NCBI RefSeq assembly: GCF_041359055.1
Contig: NZ_JBGJKZ010000002.1
Location: 310,001 to 374,000 of the forward strand
Reading direction: 5' to 3'
Origin: Paenalcaligenes hominis_A
Lineage (GTDB): Bacteria; Pseudomonadota; Gammaproteobacteria; Burkholderiales; Burkholderiaceae_B
DNA length: 64,000 nucleotides
Shown piece by piece: positions 43,996 through 53,063 of this stretch (its first letter is position 1; each line of letters begins with the position of its first letter). The position numbers and the translations under genes were made by a program. Below the pieces are notes generated by a model. It had not been told where the DNA came from and ran no database searches. It saw nothing but the letters and a program-made list of their open reading frames with translations.

Positions 43996-44793
43996 ATGAA
44001 TCCATCAACCCTTATTGGCATAGTCGCTAGCGTTCTTTTGCTAGGCGTAGTCATCTTTTACACCGCTGTTGATCCTTCCTTATTTCTTGATATCCCCAGT
44101 ATATTGGTGGTGGTAGTGGGAACCATGGCGGCCACTTTTATTAGCTACCCTCTTAGCGAGGTGGTGCGCATTTTTGGTTTGATCTGGACCGTATTACGCA
44201 ATGAAAAACTGTACGCCCAGCACGACATTGATGAACTAATAGATATTTCGCGGTTGTGGGTTTCCGGTGATATACGAGCGGTGGAAAACGCGCTAGAGCA
44301 AATCTCTAACCCGTTTTTAAAAACTGGCGTGCAACTGGTTATTGACATGACCCCCGAAGAGGAAATTCTGGAGCTACTTCAATGGCGTATTACACGCATG
44401 CGGGCTCGTGAATACGCTGAAGCACAGCTTTTCCGTGTGATGGCTAGCTATGCCCCCGCCTTTGGCATGGTGGGTACGCTCATCGGTTTGGTTAACTTGA
44501 TGTTCTTATTGGGTGATGGCGATATGACCATTATTGGTCAACAAATGGCCTTAGCCTTAATGACCACTTTTTATGGCATTTTATTATCCAATCTGCTTTT
44601 TAAACCTGTAGCTGTCAAGCTAGAGCGCCGTACTGAACAGCGTTTGGTACTTATGAACATGGTCCTCCAAGGCGTATCCATGATGAGCCAAAAACGTGGC
44701 CCAGCCATGATGCGGGAAACCTTAAATTCCTTTATGGCCCAGTACCAAGATGAAATTAATGATGGCAATGGCCGTTATTACGGCGAGGACTAG
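43996..44793 (+). CDS. motA: MotA-type flagellar stator protein
   Basis: A 265-residue membrane protein with four hydrophobic segments (about 5-22, 31-52, 150-172, 185-205) and the cytoplasmic domain between. The motif ASYAPAFGMVGTLIGLVNLMFLLG is typical of MotA/PomA. The cytoplasmic part has RMRAREYAEAQLFRVMA. With MotB it forms the ion channel that turns the flagellum. No other flagellar gene is in the window. The next gene begins 2 bp later. Confidence 0.88.
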   Translation: MNPSTLIGIVASVLLLGVVIFYTAVDPSLFLDIPSILVVVVGTMAATFISYPLSEVVRIFGLIWTVLRNEKLYAQHDIDELIDISRLWVSGDIRAVENALEQISNPFLKTGVQLVIDMTPEEEILELLQWRITRMRAREYAEAQLFRVMASYAPAFGMVGTLIGLVNLMFLLGDGDMTIIGQQMALALMTTFYGILLSNLLFKPVAVKLERRTEQRLVLMNMVLQGVSMMSQKRGPAMMRETLNSFMAQYQDEINDGNGRYYGED

Positions 44794-44795
44794 GT

Positions 44796-45635
44796 ATGAA
44801 CGCGGATAACAAACTGATTGGTCAACTCACCGCCAAAGCCAAATCACTGGAAGCAGAGCTACAACAAGCACGTATGGTTCTGCGCTCACGTAACGGCGGC
44901 ACCCCACAAAAAAGCTGGTTAGCGTTGGGCGACAGCACTATGCAACCACGCGAAGAGGAAGAAACGTGGTTTGCGACCTACCTAGACATGATGACTTTAT
45001 TATTAGTATTAATGATCGTCATGTTAGCTTTTGCAGGCAAGGGCGAGTTTGAATACGGTACCGATAAAGACGCCAATGCTATTGTAGTGGGTACCCGTGC
45101 AGACGGGCAGTTTGCTGGGGTAAGCATCAATGCCAATGGCACCCCCTCATACCAAGGCGGGGCACCAGCCGACACTCCACTAGCAGAAGATGAACAATCG
45201 GCTCATCGCCTAGAGGACTTAGGCTTAGAGGGGCTAAGCGATGATATTGATGTGGTGTTAAACGACGAAACGGTCAGTTTTCGTATCAATAGTGAAATTC
45301 TTTTTCCGTCTGGCCAAGCAGATCTAAGTCTGGCAGGGGTTACAGTGCTGCAATCGTTAATTAACGTATTGAAGAAAAACAACTTCCAAATTGCCGTCGA
45401 AGGCCACACGGACTCCATACCTATTCGCAGTAGCCGTTTTCCATCTAACTGGGAGCTATCTAGTTCTAGGGCAGGCAGCGTAGTGCGTTATTTTGAAGCG
45501 AACGGTATTGCCAGCGATAGGTTACGCGCCGTTGGCTACGCCGACACTCGCGCCTTAGACTCGAATGACACCAGCGAAGGGCGTGCTCAAAACCGCCGGG
45601 TTGAGCTCACCATGGAAATCCCTACAGAAAAATAA
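44796..45635 (+). CDS. motB: MotB-type stator protein with OmpA-like domain
   Basis: A 279-residue protein. An N-terminal coiled coil (about 1-30) precedes one membrane helix with the critical Asp (WFATYLDMMTLLLVLMIVML, about 58-77). The C-terminal OmpA-like domain (about 160-275) has VEGHTDSIPI, SNWELSSSRAGSVVRYF and GRAQNRRVEL for peptidoglycan binding. The N-terminal segment before the helix is longer than in Escherichia coli MotB. It is convergent with sbcC; one base separates the stops. Confidence 0.88.
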   Translation: MNADNKLIGQLTAKAKSLEAELQQARMVLRSRNGGTPQKSWLALGDSTMQPREEEETWFATYLDMMTLLLVLMIVMLAFAGKGEFEYGTDKDANAIVVGTRADGQFAGVSINANGTPSYQGGAPADTPLAEDEQSAHRLEDLGLEGLSDDIDVVLNDETVSFRINSEILFPSGQADLSLAGVTVLQSLINVLKKNNFQIAVEGHTDSIPIRSSRFPSNWELSSSRAGSVVRYFEANGIASDRLRAVGYADTRALDSNDTSEGRAQNRRVELTMEIPTEK

Positions 45636-45636
45636 G

Positions 45637-48600
45637 CTATGCAATACGTTCACAACCAGGTCCTTCAAGTCGGCTACGTCCACCTTGCAGGGGCTGCACT
45701 TGAATTTGTGTAGCAATGCGTTCTTTAAGTGCTGGCACATGCGAAATCACGCCAATGATTTTGCCTTCTTGATACAAAGAACCTAATGTATCCAAGGCAA
45801 TGTCCAGCGCTTCCTCGTCTAGGGTACCAAACCCCTCATCCAAAAATAACGAATCTAAACGCACATTTTGGCTTGCCATTTGTGATAGTCCAAGCGCTAG
45901 CGCCAAACTGATTAAAAAACTTTCTCCACCCGATAGGTTTTTGGTCGACCGCACCTCACCAGCCTGGTAATTATCCACTACGTTTAATACGAGCGCCTCG
46001 GTAGGGTGGCGCACCAGTAAGTACCGATCTTGCATGCGCTCTAGCTGTTGATTCGCTTGGTGAATCATGCGATCAAAAGTTAAACCTTGTGCAAAATTCC
46101 TAAATTTCTTACCGTCAGCCGAGCCTATTAATTCACGCAACTGCGACCATTTTTCTAGCTCTACTTTTTGTTGCTCCACCAAAGCTTGCTGAGCCGCCGT
46201 CTTCTGCTTTTGTTGTTGATTTCGTTTGAGTTGTGCAGTGAGCTGACCCAAATACTGTTGCTTAGCATCATACGTGTGGCGCACCGCTTGTTCATGTGCT
46301 CGCACCTGTTCTGTGGTTTGTGTTCCTAATTCCGTATTCAACCCTTGCAACTGTTCTACCGTGTCTTGATGTTGTGTTTGTAAAAGCTGTTCATCCGTCC
46401 TTAAACGTTGTTGTTGTGTAGTTAAGTTATCCCGCTCCTCTAAAGGTAACACCGCTTGTTGATACGCAGCCTCTGAATCAAAACCAATACGCTCAAGTTG
46501 TTCTACGAAACGCTTTTCGTTCGAAGAAAGTATGGTGTTTAACGCATCTATATGTCGCTTTTGCTCCGCAAGTGCCTCATAAGTGTGGGTCTTATGCGAG
46601 TTAATCTCTTGCCATTTTGCTTGAGCCTGTTGCTGCATGACTTGATCTGCTTTCAGTTGCTGCTCGAGCTGGGACTCAACCAAATCAGCAATCTCATTGC
46701 CTAGCAAACCATGGCGGTTTTGATGAAGACTTTGGCGCTCTTGGGTTAATTGGGCTAGAGTTTTCTCTATCTGCTTAAACTGCGTATGGGCTTGTGTGTA
46801 ACGTGCTTGCTGATCAACCTGCGTCAAAGCAAGTTGTTGTAGTTGTTCACGGCTTTGCTGCCATGCTTGTTGCTGCTGTTGCCAGTGTTGTTGGCGAACT
46901 TGCAGTTGGGCGATGAACTCGTCAGGTAACTGCGTTGTTGTCAAACCATAGGGCTTACAACTCGTTAGCAGCGCTGTTTGCTCTTGCTCCAATCGCTCAT
47001 TTAGTTGTTTTACGTCGCGCCCGCATTCTGCCACACGCTCTGCTTGCTCCTTGAGCTGCTCACTACACTGATCCATTTTTAAAACTAATGTTGCAACGCT
47101 TTGCTGGTGCTGAGCTGCCTCCTCTTTGACGGAGAGCAGTGCGTTCTCGGCAGCCGTGATTTGGGTTAATTGGCCTTGTGTTTTTTGCAACGCTTCCTTA
47201 GCCAATTGCACCTCGTGCTGTAGTTTTTCTGGTTGAGCTAACCGCTGGAGCAGTTCCACGTTCTCAAGCCCTTGGCGCATGGAGAATTGTTCAATACGCT
47301 GTGTTTGCCATTGCTGTTCTTGTTCTATTTGGTTTTGCTCACTTTGCAGTTGCCCTTGTGTACGATGCAACTTATCCCGCTTGGCTTGAACTTGTTGCTG
47401 TAAGACCTGAAGCTGCTGTTTGCTTTGACTCAACTCTTGTTGTGTCTGCGCTATTTGGGGGGTTATTGCTTGCTCAGCCCATGGGTGCTCCACTGAACCA
47501 CACAGCGGGCAAGGCTGGTCTTGCTCTAGCTGGGCTCGCTCGTGCTCCATGGTACTGATACGTTGCTCCGAGACAAGCAATCGCTCTAGTGTCTGAGTGG
47601 TTTGCTCTTGAGCGCTTAATAAGCTCAACTCATGGTGCAGAGCTTGTTGCGTGCTCTGTTCTAGCTCCTTTAAATGATGAATGCGTTGTAAGCGCTGTTG
47701 GTAGTGCTGTTGCCATGCTTTGCTATCTTGCGCAAAATCCATTAAAGCTAAGGCTTTGTCGTACTCAGATTTCCGCACATCTAATTGTTCGTGCCATTGA
47801 GTCACACTGCGGCTTTGTATTAATTCCTGCCAATCACGCTCTTTTTGCTTGAGGTTAGCAAGCGCGAGTTGCAGTTGGTTTTCATGCTGCGTTTTAGTCG
47901 AGAGGATGTTTTGATGCTGGGCTTCTAATTGCTTTTGTCGCGCTTCAAAAAGCCCTAAGCTTTCTTTTTTCTTATCTAAATCCTTTTGCAGAACGTGTAC
48001 ATAATCAGCGCATTGCATAATAGTACCTAGCTGGGCACTTAACTGACTATCTACTTGATTTTCATCTAAATAATGCTTATGCGCGTCATGGTTACTTTGA
48101 GTTTGTTGTACTTGCTTTTGGCAGTCTTCTAAACATTGCCACTCTTTTTGTTGTGTGAGAGCTAAAGTCTGCTTTTGTTCTGCCAGATCGTTTAGCTGAG
48201 AGTCCAGACGTTGTATTGCAGCATCTAAAGCACGCACCTCTTGAAACACGGGGCGTTGCTTTTGTAGGTCTTTTTCTGAGTGCAGGGTTTTAATCTCAGC
48301 CCGTTCAACTAGTTCTTGTTGCTGCTGTAGTTGCTGCTGCAGTTGAGCTAGGCGCTGGGTTAAGTCTTGAGCTTTAGTTTTGGCTTGACATAATTCTGCA
48401 CGTTGCGTCATTAATACTGAATGCTCTTTTTCCAATAGAGCCGCTTTTAGCGCTTCTTGCAAACGGTGGGCTGATGCTGCAAATGCTTGTTTTTTTTGTT
48501 GTAGACGGCTTAGTTCGTGTGCAAGGTGTAGTTGTTTTTGCTGGCATTGCTCACGTTTTTCTAGGGCATGCAACGTGGCTCGGTATTGAGCTAACTCATC

Positions 48601-49308
48601 ACCCAGAGTCAGCAAGGTCGCTCTTAATTCCTCCAGTTCATGCTGCATATGCTGCTCTTGCTCTGATGACAAAAGCTCAATGTGATCAAGCGCTTGCATC
48701 AGGTCTTGCAGAGTTTTCTTTTCGACACTATAGCGCTCATAAGCCAAAATAGATAAGTCACTGTATATGGCTGTGCCGGTGATTTGCTCGAGTATAGGAG
48801 CACGCTGATCCGCATCAGCTTGCAAAAATGCAGCAAAATTGCCTTGGGCTAAGAGCATTGAACGCGTAAAACGATCAAAATCCATCCCCGTGATGCGTTC
48901 TATTTCACTGGCGACACGGCGTAACTGGTGTTCCAGTACTGTGCCACATTCCATTTTTGCCAATTCATGCCGTGGGGCCTGAAGTTCGCCCTGGGGATTT
49001 TTGCGTGCTCGATGCTGAGCCCAATGAACCCTAAACTGGCCGTCATCCGTTTCAAAACAAACCTCAGCAAAACATTCCCCCGTGTGCCTAGACATAATGT
49101 CATTTTGCGAAGCCGAAATGCGATCTAAGCGTGGGGTACGCCCAAACAAAGCCAAGCTAATGGCGTCAAGCAGAGTGCTCTTGCCCGAACCTGTTGGTCC
49201 AGTAATAGCAAATAACCCATGTGCTTCATAGTCAGGACAAGTGAAATCCAAAAACCACTCACCCTCTAAGGAATTCAAGTTTTTTAACCGCAAAGACAAT
49301 AACCGCAT
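45637..49308 (-). CDS. sbcC: SbcCD nuclease ATPase subunit SbcC
   Basis: A 1223-residue SMC-like protein. Walker A GPTGSGKSTLLDAISLALFG is near residue 36. Long Gln-rich coiled-coil arms follow, with a zinc-hook CPLCGSVEH at about residue 600. The C-terminal ATPase has NLSGGESFLISLALALGLS and LFLDEGFGTLDEEALD. SbcCD cuts hairpins and protein-blocked DNA ends. It starts just after sbcD with 1 bp between them, so the two are one operon. Confidence 0.96.
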   Translation of the reverse strand: MRLLSLRLKNLNSLEGEWFLDFTCPDYEAHGLFAITGPTGSGKSTLLDAISLALFGRTPRLDRISASQNDIMSRHTGECFAEVCFETDDGQFRVHWAQHRARKNPQGELQAPRHELAKMECGTVLEHQLRRVASEIERITGMDFDRFTRSMLLAQGNFAAFLQADADQRAPILEQITGTAIYSDLSILAYERYSVEKKTLQDLMQALDHIELLSSEQEQHMQHELEELRATLLTLGDELAQYRATLHALEKREQCQQKQLHLAHELSRLQQKKQAFAASAHRLQEALKAALLEKEHSVLMTQRAELCQAKTKAQDLTQRLAQLQQQLQQQQELVERAEIKTLHSEKDLQKQRPVFQEVRALDAAIQRLDSQLNDLAEQKQTLALTQQKEWQCLEDCQKQVQQTQSNHDAHKHYLDENQVDSQLSAQLGTIMQCADYVHVLQKDLDKKKESLGLFEARQKQLEAQHQNILSTKTQHENQLQLALANLKQKERDWQELIQSRSVTQWHEQLDVRKSEYDKALALMDFAQDSKAWQQHYQQRLQRIHHLKELEQSTQQALHHELSLLSAQEQTTQTLERLLVSEQRISTMEHERAQLEQDQPCPLCGSVEHPWAEQAITPQIAQTQQELSQSKQQLQVLQQQVQAKRDKLHRTQGQLQSEQNQIEQEQQWQTQRIEQFSMRQGLENVELLQRLAQPEKLQHEVQLAKEALQKTQGQLTQITAAENALLSVKEEAAQHQQSVATLVLKMDQCSEQLKEQAERVAECGRDVKQLNERLEQEQTALLTSCKPYGLTTTQLPDEFIAQLQVRQQHWQQQQQAWQQSREQLQQLALTQVDQQARYTQAHTQFKQIEKTLAQLTQERQSLHQNRHGLLGNEIADLVESQLEQQLKADQVMQQQAQAKWQEINSHKTHTYEALAEQKRHIDALNTILSSNEKRFVEQLERIGFDSEAAYQQAVLPLEERDNLTTQQQRLRTDEQLLQTQHQDTVEQLQGLNTELGTQTTEQVRAHEQAVRHTYDAKQQYLGQLTAQLKRNQQQKQKTAAQQALVEQQKVELEKWSQLRELIGSADGKKFRNFAQGLTFDRMIHQANQQLERMQDRYLLVRHPTEALVLNVVDNYQAGEVRSTKNLSGGESFLISLALALGLSQMASQNVRLDSLFLDEGFGTLDEEALDIALDTLGSLYQEGKIIGVISHVPALKERIATQIQVQPLQGGRSRLEGPGCERIA

Positions 49309-49309
49309 A

Positions 49310-50527
49310 TTACGACTCGAGGTACTGATCCCAAATTTCTTGGAACGCTGATTTTAAAGAAAGATGCTGGGACTCTGGTATGTTATAGCTAACCAAACAC
49401 CGCTCAAATACCTCAAGCGGACTAAGCTCATCCAAGCATTGCGTTGTAACAGTCGTTTTTAACGCTTGCTGTACAACCGCTTGATTTTGAATGCGTAATA
49501 CCTCAATCAGACTTTGGGCACACAAAGCCTCAATGCGCTGACGTAAATCGGTCATTAAGGTGTGATCTTGGTAAATGACCTCCACCCACGTGGATTCACC
49601 AGTACGACGTAATTCTATTAACTGTTGTTCTATCTGCGACCAATTGCCCTGTATTTGCACTAAGGTTTGAAAACGCGGTATAGGCAAGCTATGCACTGCG
49701 CGCAATGTTGCTTGATCAAACTCGACAATACACACCTCTTTTTGCTGCGCGGCCTCGCCAAACCCCATAGGAATGGGGGAGCCACAATAACGAATATGCG
49801 TTTGCTGCGCTACTTTTTGCGGCACATGCAAATGCCCAAGAGCAATATAGTCGAAAACAGTGGGAAAGCGTGCAGCAGAAAAATGCCCTAATTCACCCAC
49901 ATATAAATCGCGCACCCCATCGTCTTTAAGCAGTTTCCCTCCCGCCGTAAACAAATGACCGGTTGCCACAATAGGAACAGCTTGTGGCAAAGAATCGCGT
50001 AAAGCCACCGCAATAGCTGCAACCTCGTCATAATGGGCTTGAATTCCTGCAATCAGCTTTTGTGCTTTGTCCTCTACACTTTCTCCCGCTTGGACCGTAC
50101 GAATATCACGATCACGCAAATAGGGTACAGCACATACAATTAGCTCCACATCGCCCGCTGCATTTTTTAATGCAAGCACCTCATCCTGGCGTTGCGTACA
50201 AGCTTGACCCACCACATGAATGTCTAAACTGCTTAACAACTGCTGAGGCGCGTTAATAAAAGAGGGCGAGTCATGATTACCCGCAATGATGACCACATGC
50301 CTACACCCAGTCGCCGCCACCTGTGTTAAAAATTGATAGTACTGAGCTTGGGCTTGATTACTTGGTGTACTGGTGTCAAACACATCACCAGCCACTACTA
50401 ATACATCAATGGCTTGCTCTTTTAAACTACGCAACAACCAGTCTAAAAAAGCCTGAAACTCTGCCTCACGTCGCTTACCATACAAATGACGCCCTAAATG
50501 CCAATCCGAAGTGTGAAGTAATCTCAT
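49310..50527 (-). CDS. sbcD: SbcCD nuclease subunit SbcD
   Basis: A 405-residue Mre11-type phosphoesterase. The metal-binding motifs are in order: HTSDWHLGRHL, VVAGDVFD, IIAGNHDS, ATGHLFTAG and ALGHLHVPQ. The C-terminal capping domain follows. It provides the nuclease of the SbcCD complex. It is the first gene of the pair on the minus strand and is divergent from the serine hydrolase gene. Confidence 0.96.
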   Translation of the reverse strand: MRLLHTSDWHLGRHLYGKRREAEFQAFLDWLLRSLKEQAIDVLVVAGDVFDTSTPSNQAQAQYYQFLTQVAATGCRHVVIIAGNHDSPSFINAPQQLLSSLDIHVVGQACTQRQDEVLALKNAAGDVELIVCAVPYLRDRDIRTVQAGESVEDKAQKLIAGIQAHYDEVAAIAVALRDSLPQAVPIVATGHLFTAGGKLLKDDGVRDLYVGELGHFSAARFPTVFDYIALGHLHVPQKVAQQTHIRYCGSPIPMGFGEAAQQKEVCIVEFDQATLRAVHSLPIPRFQTLVQIQGNWSQIEQQLIELRRTGESTWVEVIYQDHTLMTDLRQRIEALCAQSLIEVLRIQNQAVVQQALKTTVTTQCLDELSPLEVFERCLVSYNIPESQHLSLKSAFQEIWDQYLES

Positions 50528-50639
50528 AAAATAGAAAAAATGGTATGCAATGTATGTGAAGTGGGAGCAATGAAATGGTAAGCCGCAATCAACACTTAAT
50601 AAAAGCAGCCTCTTTAGTGAGCACTAAAAAGAACTCAGA

Positions 50640-51944
50640 ATGAAAAAAGTGATTATAACGTTCATGCTAGCGCTGAGCAGTTTAAGCAACGCAGATACTC
50701 AACCCACCCAATATTTAGATGCTCAAGCTTCCGACCCAAGCGTTATGGGCTGGATGACCGGATTTCCCCCGCCCCCAGCAGCGCTTATTATGCAGCCCGA
50801 ATCCGACTTTTTTAGCTTTCCTAAGCTACGGTGGACGGTCTGCCATATTCGCGAATTAATGCCAACCAAACAAGTAAGTAAAGGCCTAGGCTCGCCCAAT
50901 ACCTTGTCGTATGCCATCGATAACAATATCGATGCCATCACATTTCGCCCTTTAGGCAGTGAGGATGAAATGACCTGGGCCGAATCTTTATCAGCTAATT
51001 ATACTGACGGCATTTTGATCCTGCACAAGGGGCGTATTGTGTATGAAAACTATGCGGGCTGTTTAACTGAGGCCGGCCAACACGCCGCCATGTCCATGAC
51101 TAAATCGCTCATAGGGTTACTGGCTGAAGTGCTCATTGTGGAAGGCAAATTAGACGAACAGGCCATGGTTGCCTCTCTGATTCCCGAGCTCCAACACAGT
51201 GCTTTCGGTAGTGCCACCGTGCGTCAAGTGATGGATATGACCACAGCCCTTGATTACAGCGAAGACTATGCCGACCCCAAGGCGGATATCTGGCTTTACT
51301 CGCAAGCAGCTAGCCCACTGCCCAAGCCCAATGGCTACACAGGCCCCAATGGCTACTTTGACTATTTGCAAACAGTAGAAAAAAAAGGAACCCATGGCGA
51401 GGCCTTTGGTTATAAAACCATCAATACCGATGCCTTAGGCTGGATTATTTCTAGGGTAAGCGGTCAAGATGTTGCCACTCTTTTGTCTGAACGCATTTGG
51501 AGCAAAATCGGCGCTGAACAAGACGCTTATATGACAGTAGATGCCAAAGGCACGCCCTTTGCAGGAGGCGGGCTAAGTGCGGGCTTACGAGATCTAGGAC
51601 GCATTGGGCAGCTGGTACTCAATAAAGGCCAGCTGGGTGGGCGTCAGATCCTGCCCGCGCAAGCTATTGAAAACATTCAATTAGGCGGGGATAAGTCCGT
51701 ATTTGCTAAAGCCAATTACACCACTTTGCCCAATGCAAGCTACAAAAGCATGTGGTGGATCTTTCATAATGACCACAGGGCTTTTGCAGCCCGAGGCGTG
51801 CATGGACAAACCATTTATATAGACCCAACGGCGGACATGGTGATAGTACGATTTGCCTCTTTTCCCGTAGCTAGTAACGCTGCCATGGATCCAACCTCAC
51901 TCCCTGCGTATCAGGCAGTAGCGGACTACTTAAAAAAGCAATAA
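50640..51944 (+). CDS. Secreted serine hydrolase of the beta-lactamase/NylB type
   Basis: A 434-residue protein with a signal peptide (cleavage near residue 18). The active-site motif S152-x-x-K155 (SMTKSLIG) and the Tyr-containing MDMTTALDYSEDY (about 198-210) match class C-like hydrolases close to 6-aminohexanoate-dimer hydrolase and EstB. A GxG-type motif corresponds to HGQ near the end (ARGVHGQTIY). The substrate is unknown: esters, amides or beta-lactams are possible, and a resistance role should not be assumed. It stands alone between sbcD and an AraC gene. Confidence 0.85.
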   Translation: MKKVIITFMLALSSLSNADTQPTQYLDAQASDPSVMGWMTGFPPPPAALIMQPESDFFSFPKLRWTVCHIRELMPTKQVSKGLGSPNTLSYAIDNNIDAITFRPLGSEDEMTWAESLSANYTDGILILHKGRIVYENYAGCLTEAGQHAAMSMTKSLIGLLAEVLIVEGKLDEQAMVASLIPELQHSAFGSATVRQVMDMTTALDYSEDYADPKADIWLYSQAASPLPKPNGYTGPNGYFDYLQTVEKKGTHGEAFGYKTINTDALGWIISRVSGQDVATLLSERIWSKIGAEQDAYMTVDAKGTPFAGGGLSAGLRDLGRIGQLVLNKGQLGGRQILPAQAIENIQLGGDKSVFAKANYTTLPNASYKSMWWIFHNDHRAFAARGVHGQTIYIDPTADMVIVRFASFPVASNAAMDPTSLPAYQAVADYLKKQ

Positions 51945-51961
51945 GTTAATTTCCCTCGCAA

Positions 51962-52906
51962 TTAGCTGGGGGTAGAGTGCAGCCGACGCCCGCTTGGGGT
52001 CATGTCAAAACGACGACGGTAGGCTTTGCTAAAGTGGGCCTGGTCTGAAAAGCCAACGGCATAAGCAATTTCTGAAAGTAGTAAATAAGAATGGTTTACT
52101 ATCAACTGATCAGCAGCAAGCAGACGAAGCTCTAATAAAGTCGCCCTAAATGTTGTATTGCGACGTTGAAAAAGGGCTTGTAAGGTTCTGGGTGCAAGAT
52201 TGACGTGCTCACAGACTCGTTGAAGACTAAGACTGGAATCCGCCAAATGCATCTTTATATAGGAACAGGCGCGTTCATACAGCACCTGTTGAAAGCTGTC
52301 TTGATCTTTATAAGAGTAGGGGTCTCCCTCGACCGTCATCGTGACTAGATTAAGTAAACAACTGCTTGCAAGCCCTACTTGATGGGGCGTAAGCTCGTCA
52401 AAATTGTGTACTAAGCTAGTTAAATAGTCTTGTAACAAATGGCTGCCGGCATTGTTGGGTAAAGGCCGAGCTACAAAATCATGAATTAACCCAGAGTGTG
52501 CTAAAGGGCCAACTAGCGGCAGGCGCACACATGTCATTACCACCCCATCATCAAAATCAAAGGTAAACGGAGAGCTACCTATATTAATACTGAGCTCGCC
52601 AGGAGCAATAGATTGATGCCTGCCATATTGCTGCAATTGACATAAGCCTGCACGATGCTGATTGATAAACAACCAATCATTAAACGGCTCTGAGGTATTA
52701 CAAATCACCTGGTAAGACTGAGCTTGTAATTGGTTAATAGAAAGGTCGCCTGCTTTTTTTGACTTTAAATACGCATGAAAAGGTTGAGAGGTGTGCCTGA
52801 GTTGCGTTTGTACTTTTAAAAAAGCAGACGAAATGGCTTCATTCCATACAGATAAAGCGCATTCAGACTCTAGTTCGTGCGTACTCCAAATTGTAGTCCG
52901 TTCCAT
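51962..52906 (-). CDS. AraC family regulator with AraC-binding-like domain
   Basis: A 314-residue protein. The N-terminal ligand domain (about 1-200, with YQVICNTSEPFNDWLFINQHRAG) resembles the AraC_binding_2 (PF14525-like) type. The C-terminal DNA-binding domain has two helix-turn-helices (SLQRVCEHVNLAPRTLQALFQRR and LLSEIAYAVGFSDQAHFSKAYRRRF). It is divergent from the aldehyde dehydrogenase at 53064, its likely target, with 157 bp between. Confidence 0.9.
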   Translation of the reverse strand: MERTTIWSTHELESECALSVWNEAISSAFLKVQTQLRHTSQPFHAYLKSKKAGDLSINQLQAQSYQVICNTSEPFNDWLFINQHRAGLCQLQQYGRHQSIAPGELSINIGSSPFTFDFDDGVVMTCVRLPLVGPLAHSGLIHDFVARPLPNNAGSHLLQDYLTSLVHNFDELTPHQVGLASSCLLNLVTMTVEGDPYSYKDQDSFQQVLYERACSYIKMHLADSSLSLQRVCEHVNLAPRTLQALFQRRNTTFRATLLELRLLAADQLIVNHSYLLLSEIAYAVGFSDQAHFSKAYRRRFDMTPSGRRLHSTPS

Positions 52907-53063
52907 GGTGCTTTTACTCAGTCAATGCGCCTAAAGACAAATAGATTGGCGCGTAAGTACAAGACAAGGCTTGAGATTTATTGATAATAAACACATAGAG
53001 ACCCCGTTATTAAAAATGACGAAATATCCATAATTATCAATAGACACCCTTAGGAGACGACAA

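Noticed and set aside
47301..48752. Several plus-strand open frames of 60-90 codons
   Set aside because: They are antisense shadows of the Gln-rich coiled-coil part of sbcC, where the codon bias keeps the opposite strand open.
50640..51944. Calling the SxxK hydrolase an antibiotic-resistance beta-lactamase
   Set aside because: The sequence around the active site is closer to NylB/EstB-type hydrolases, and the gene has no resistance context.
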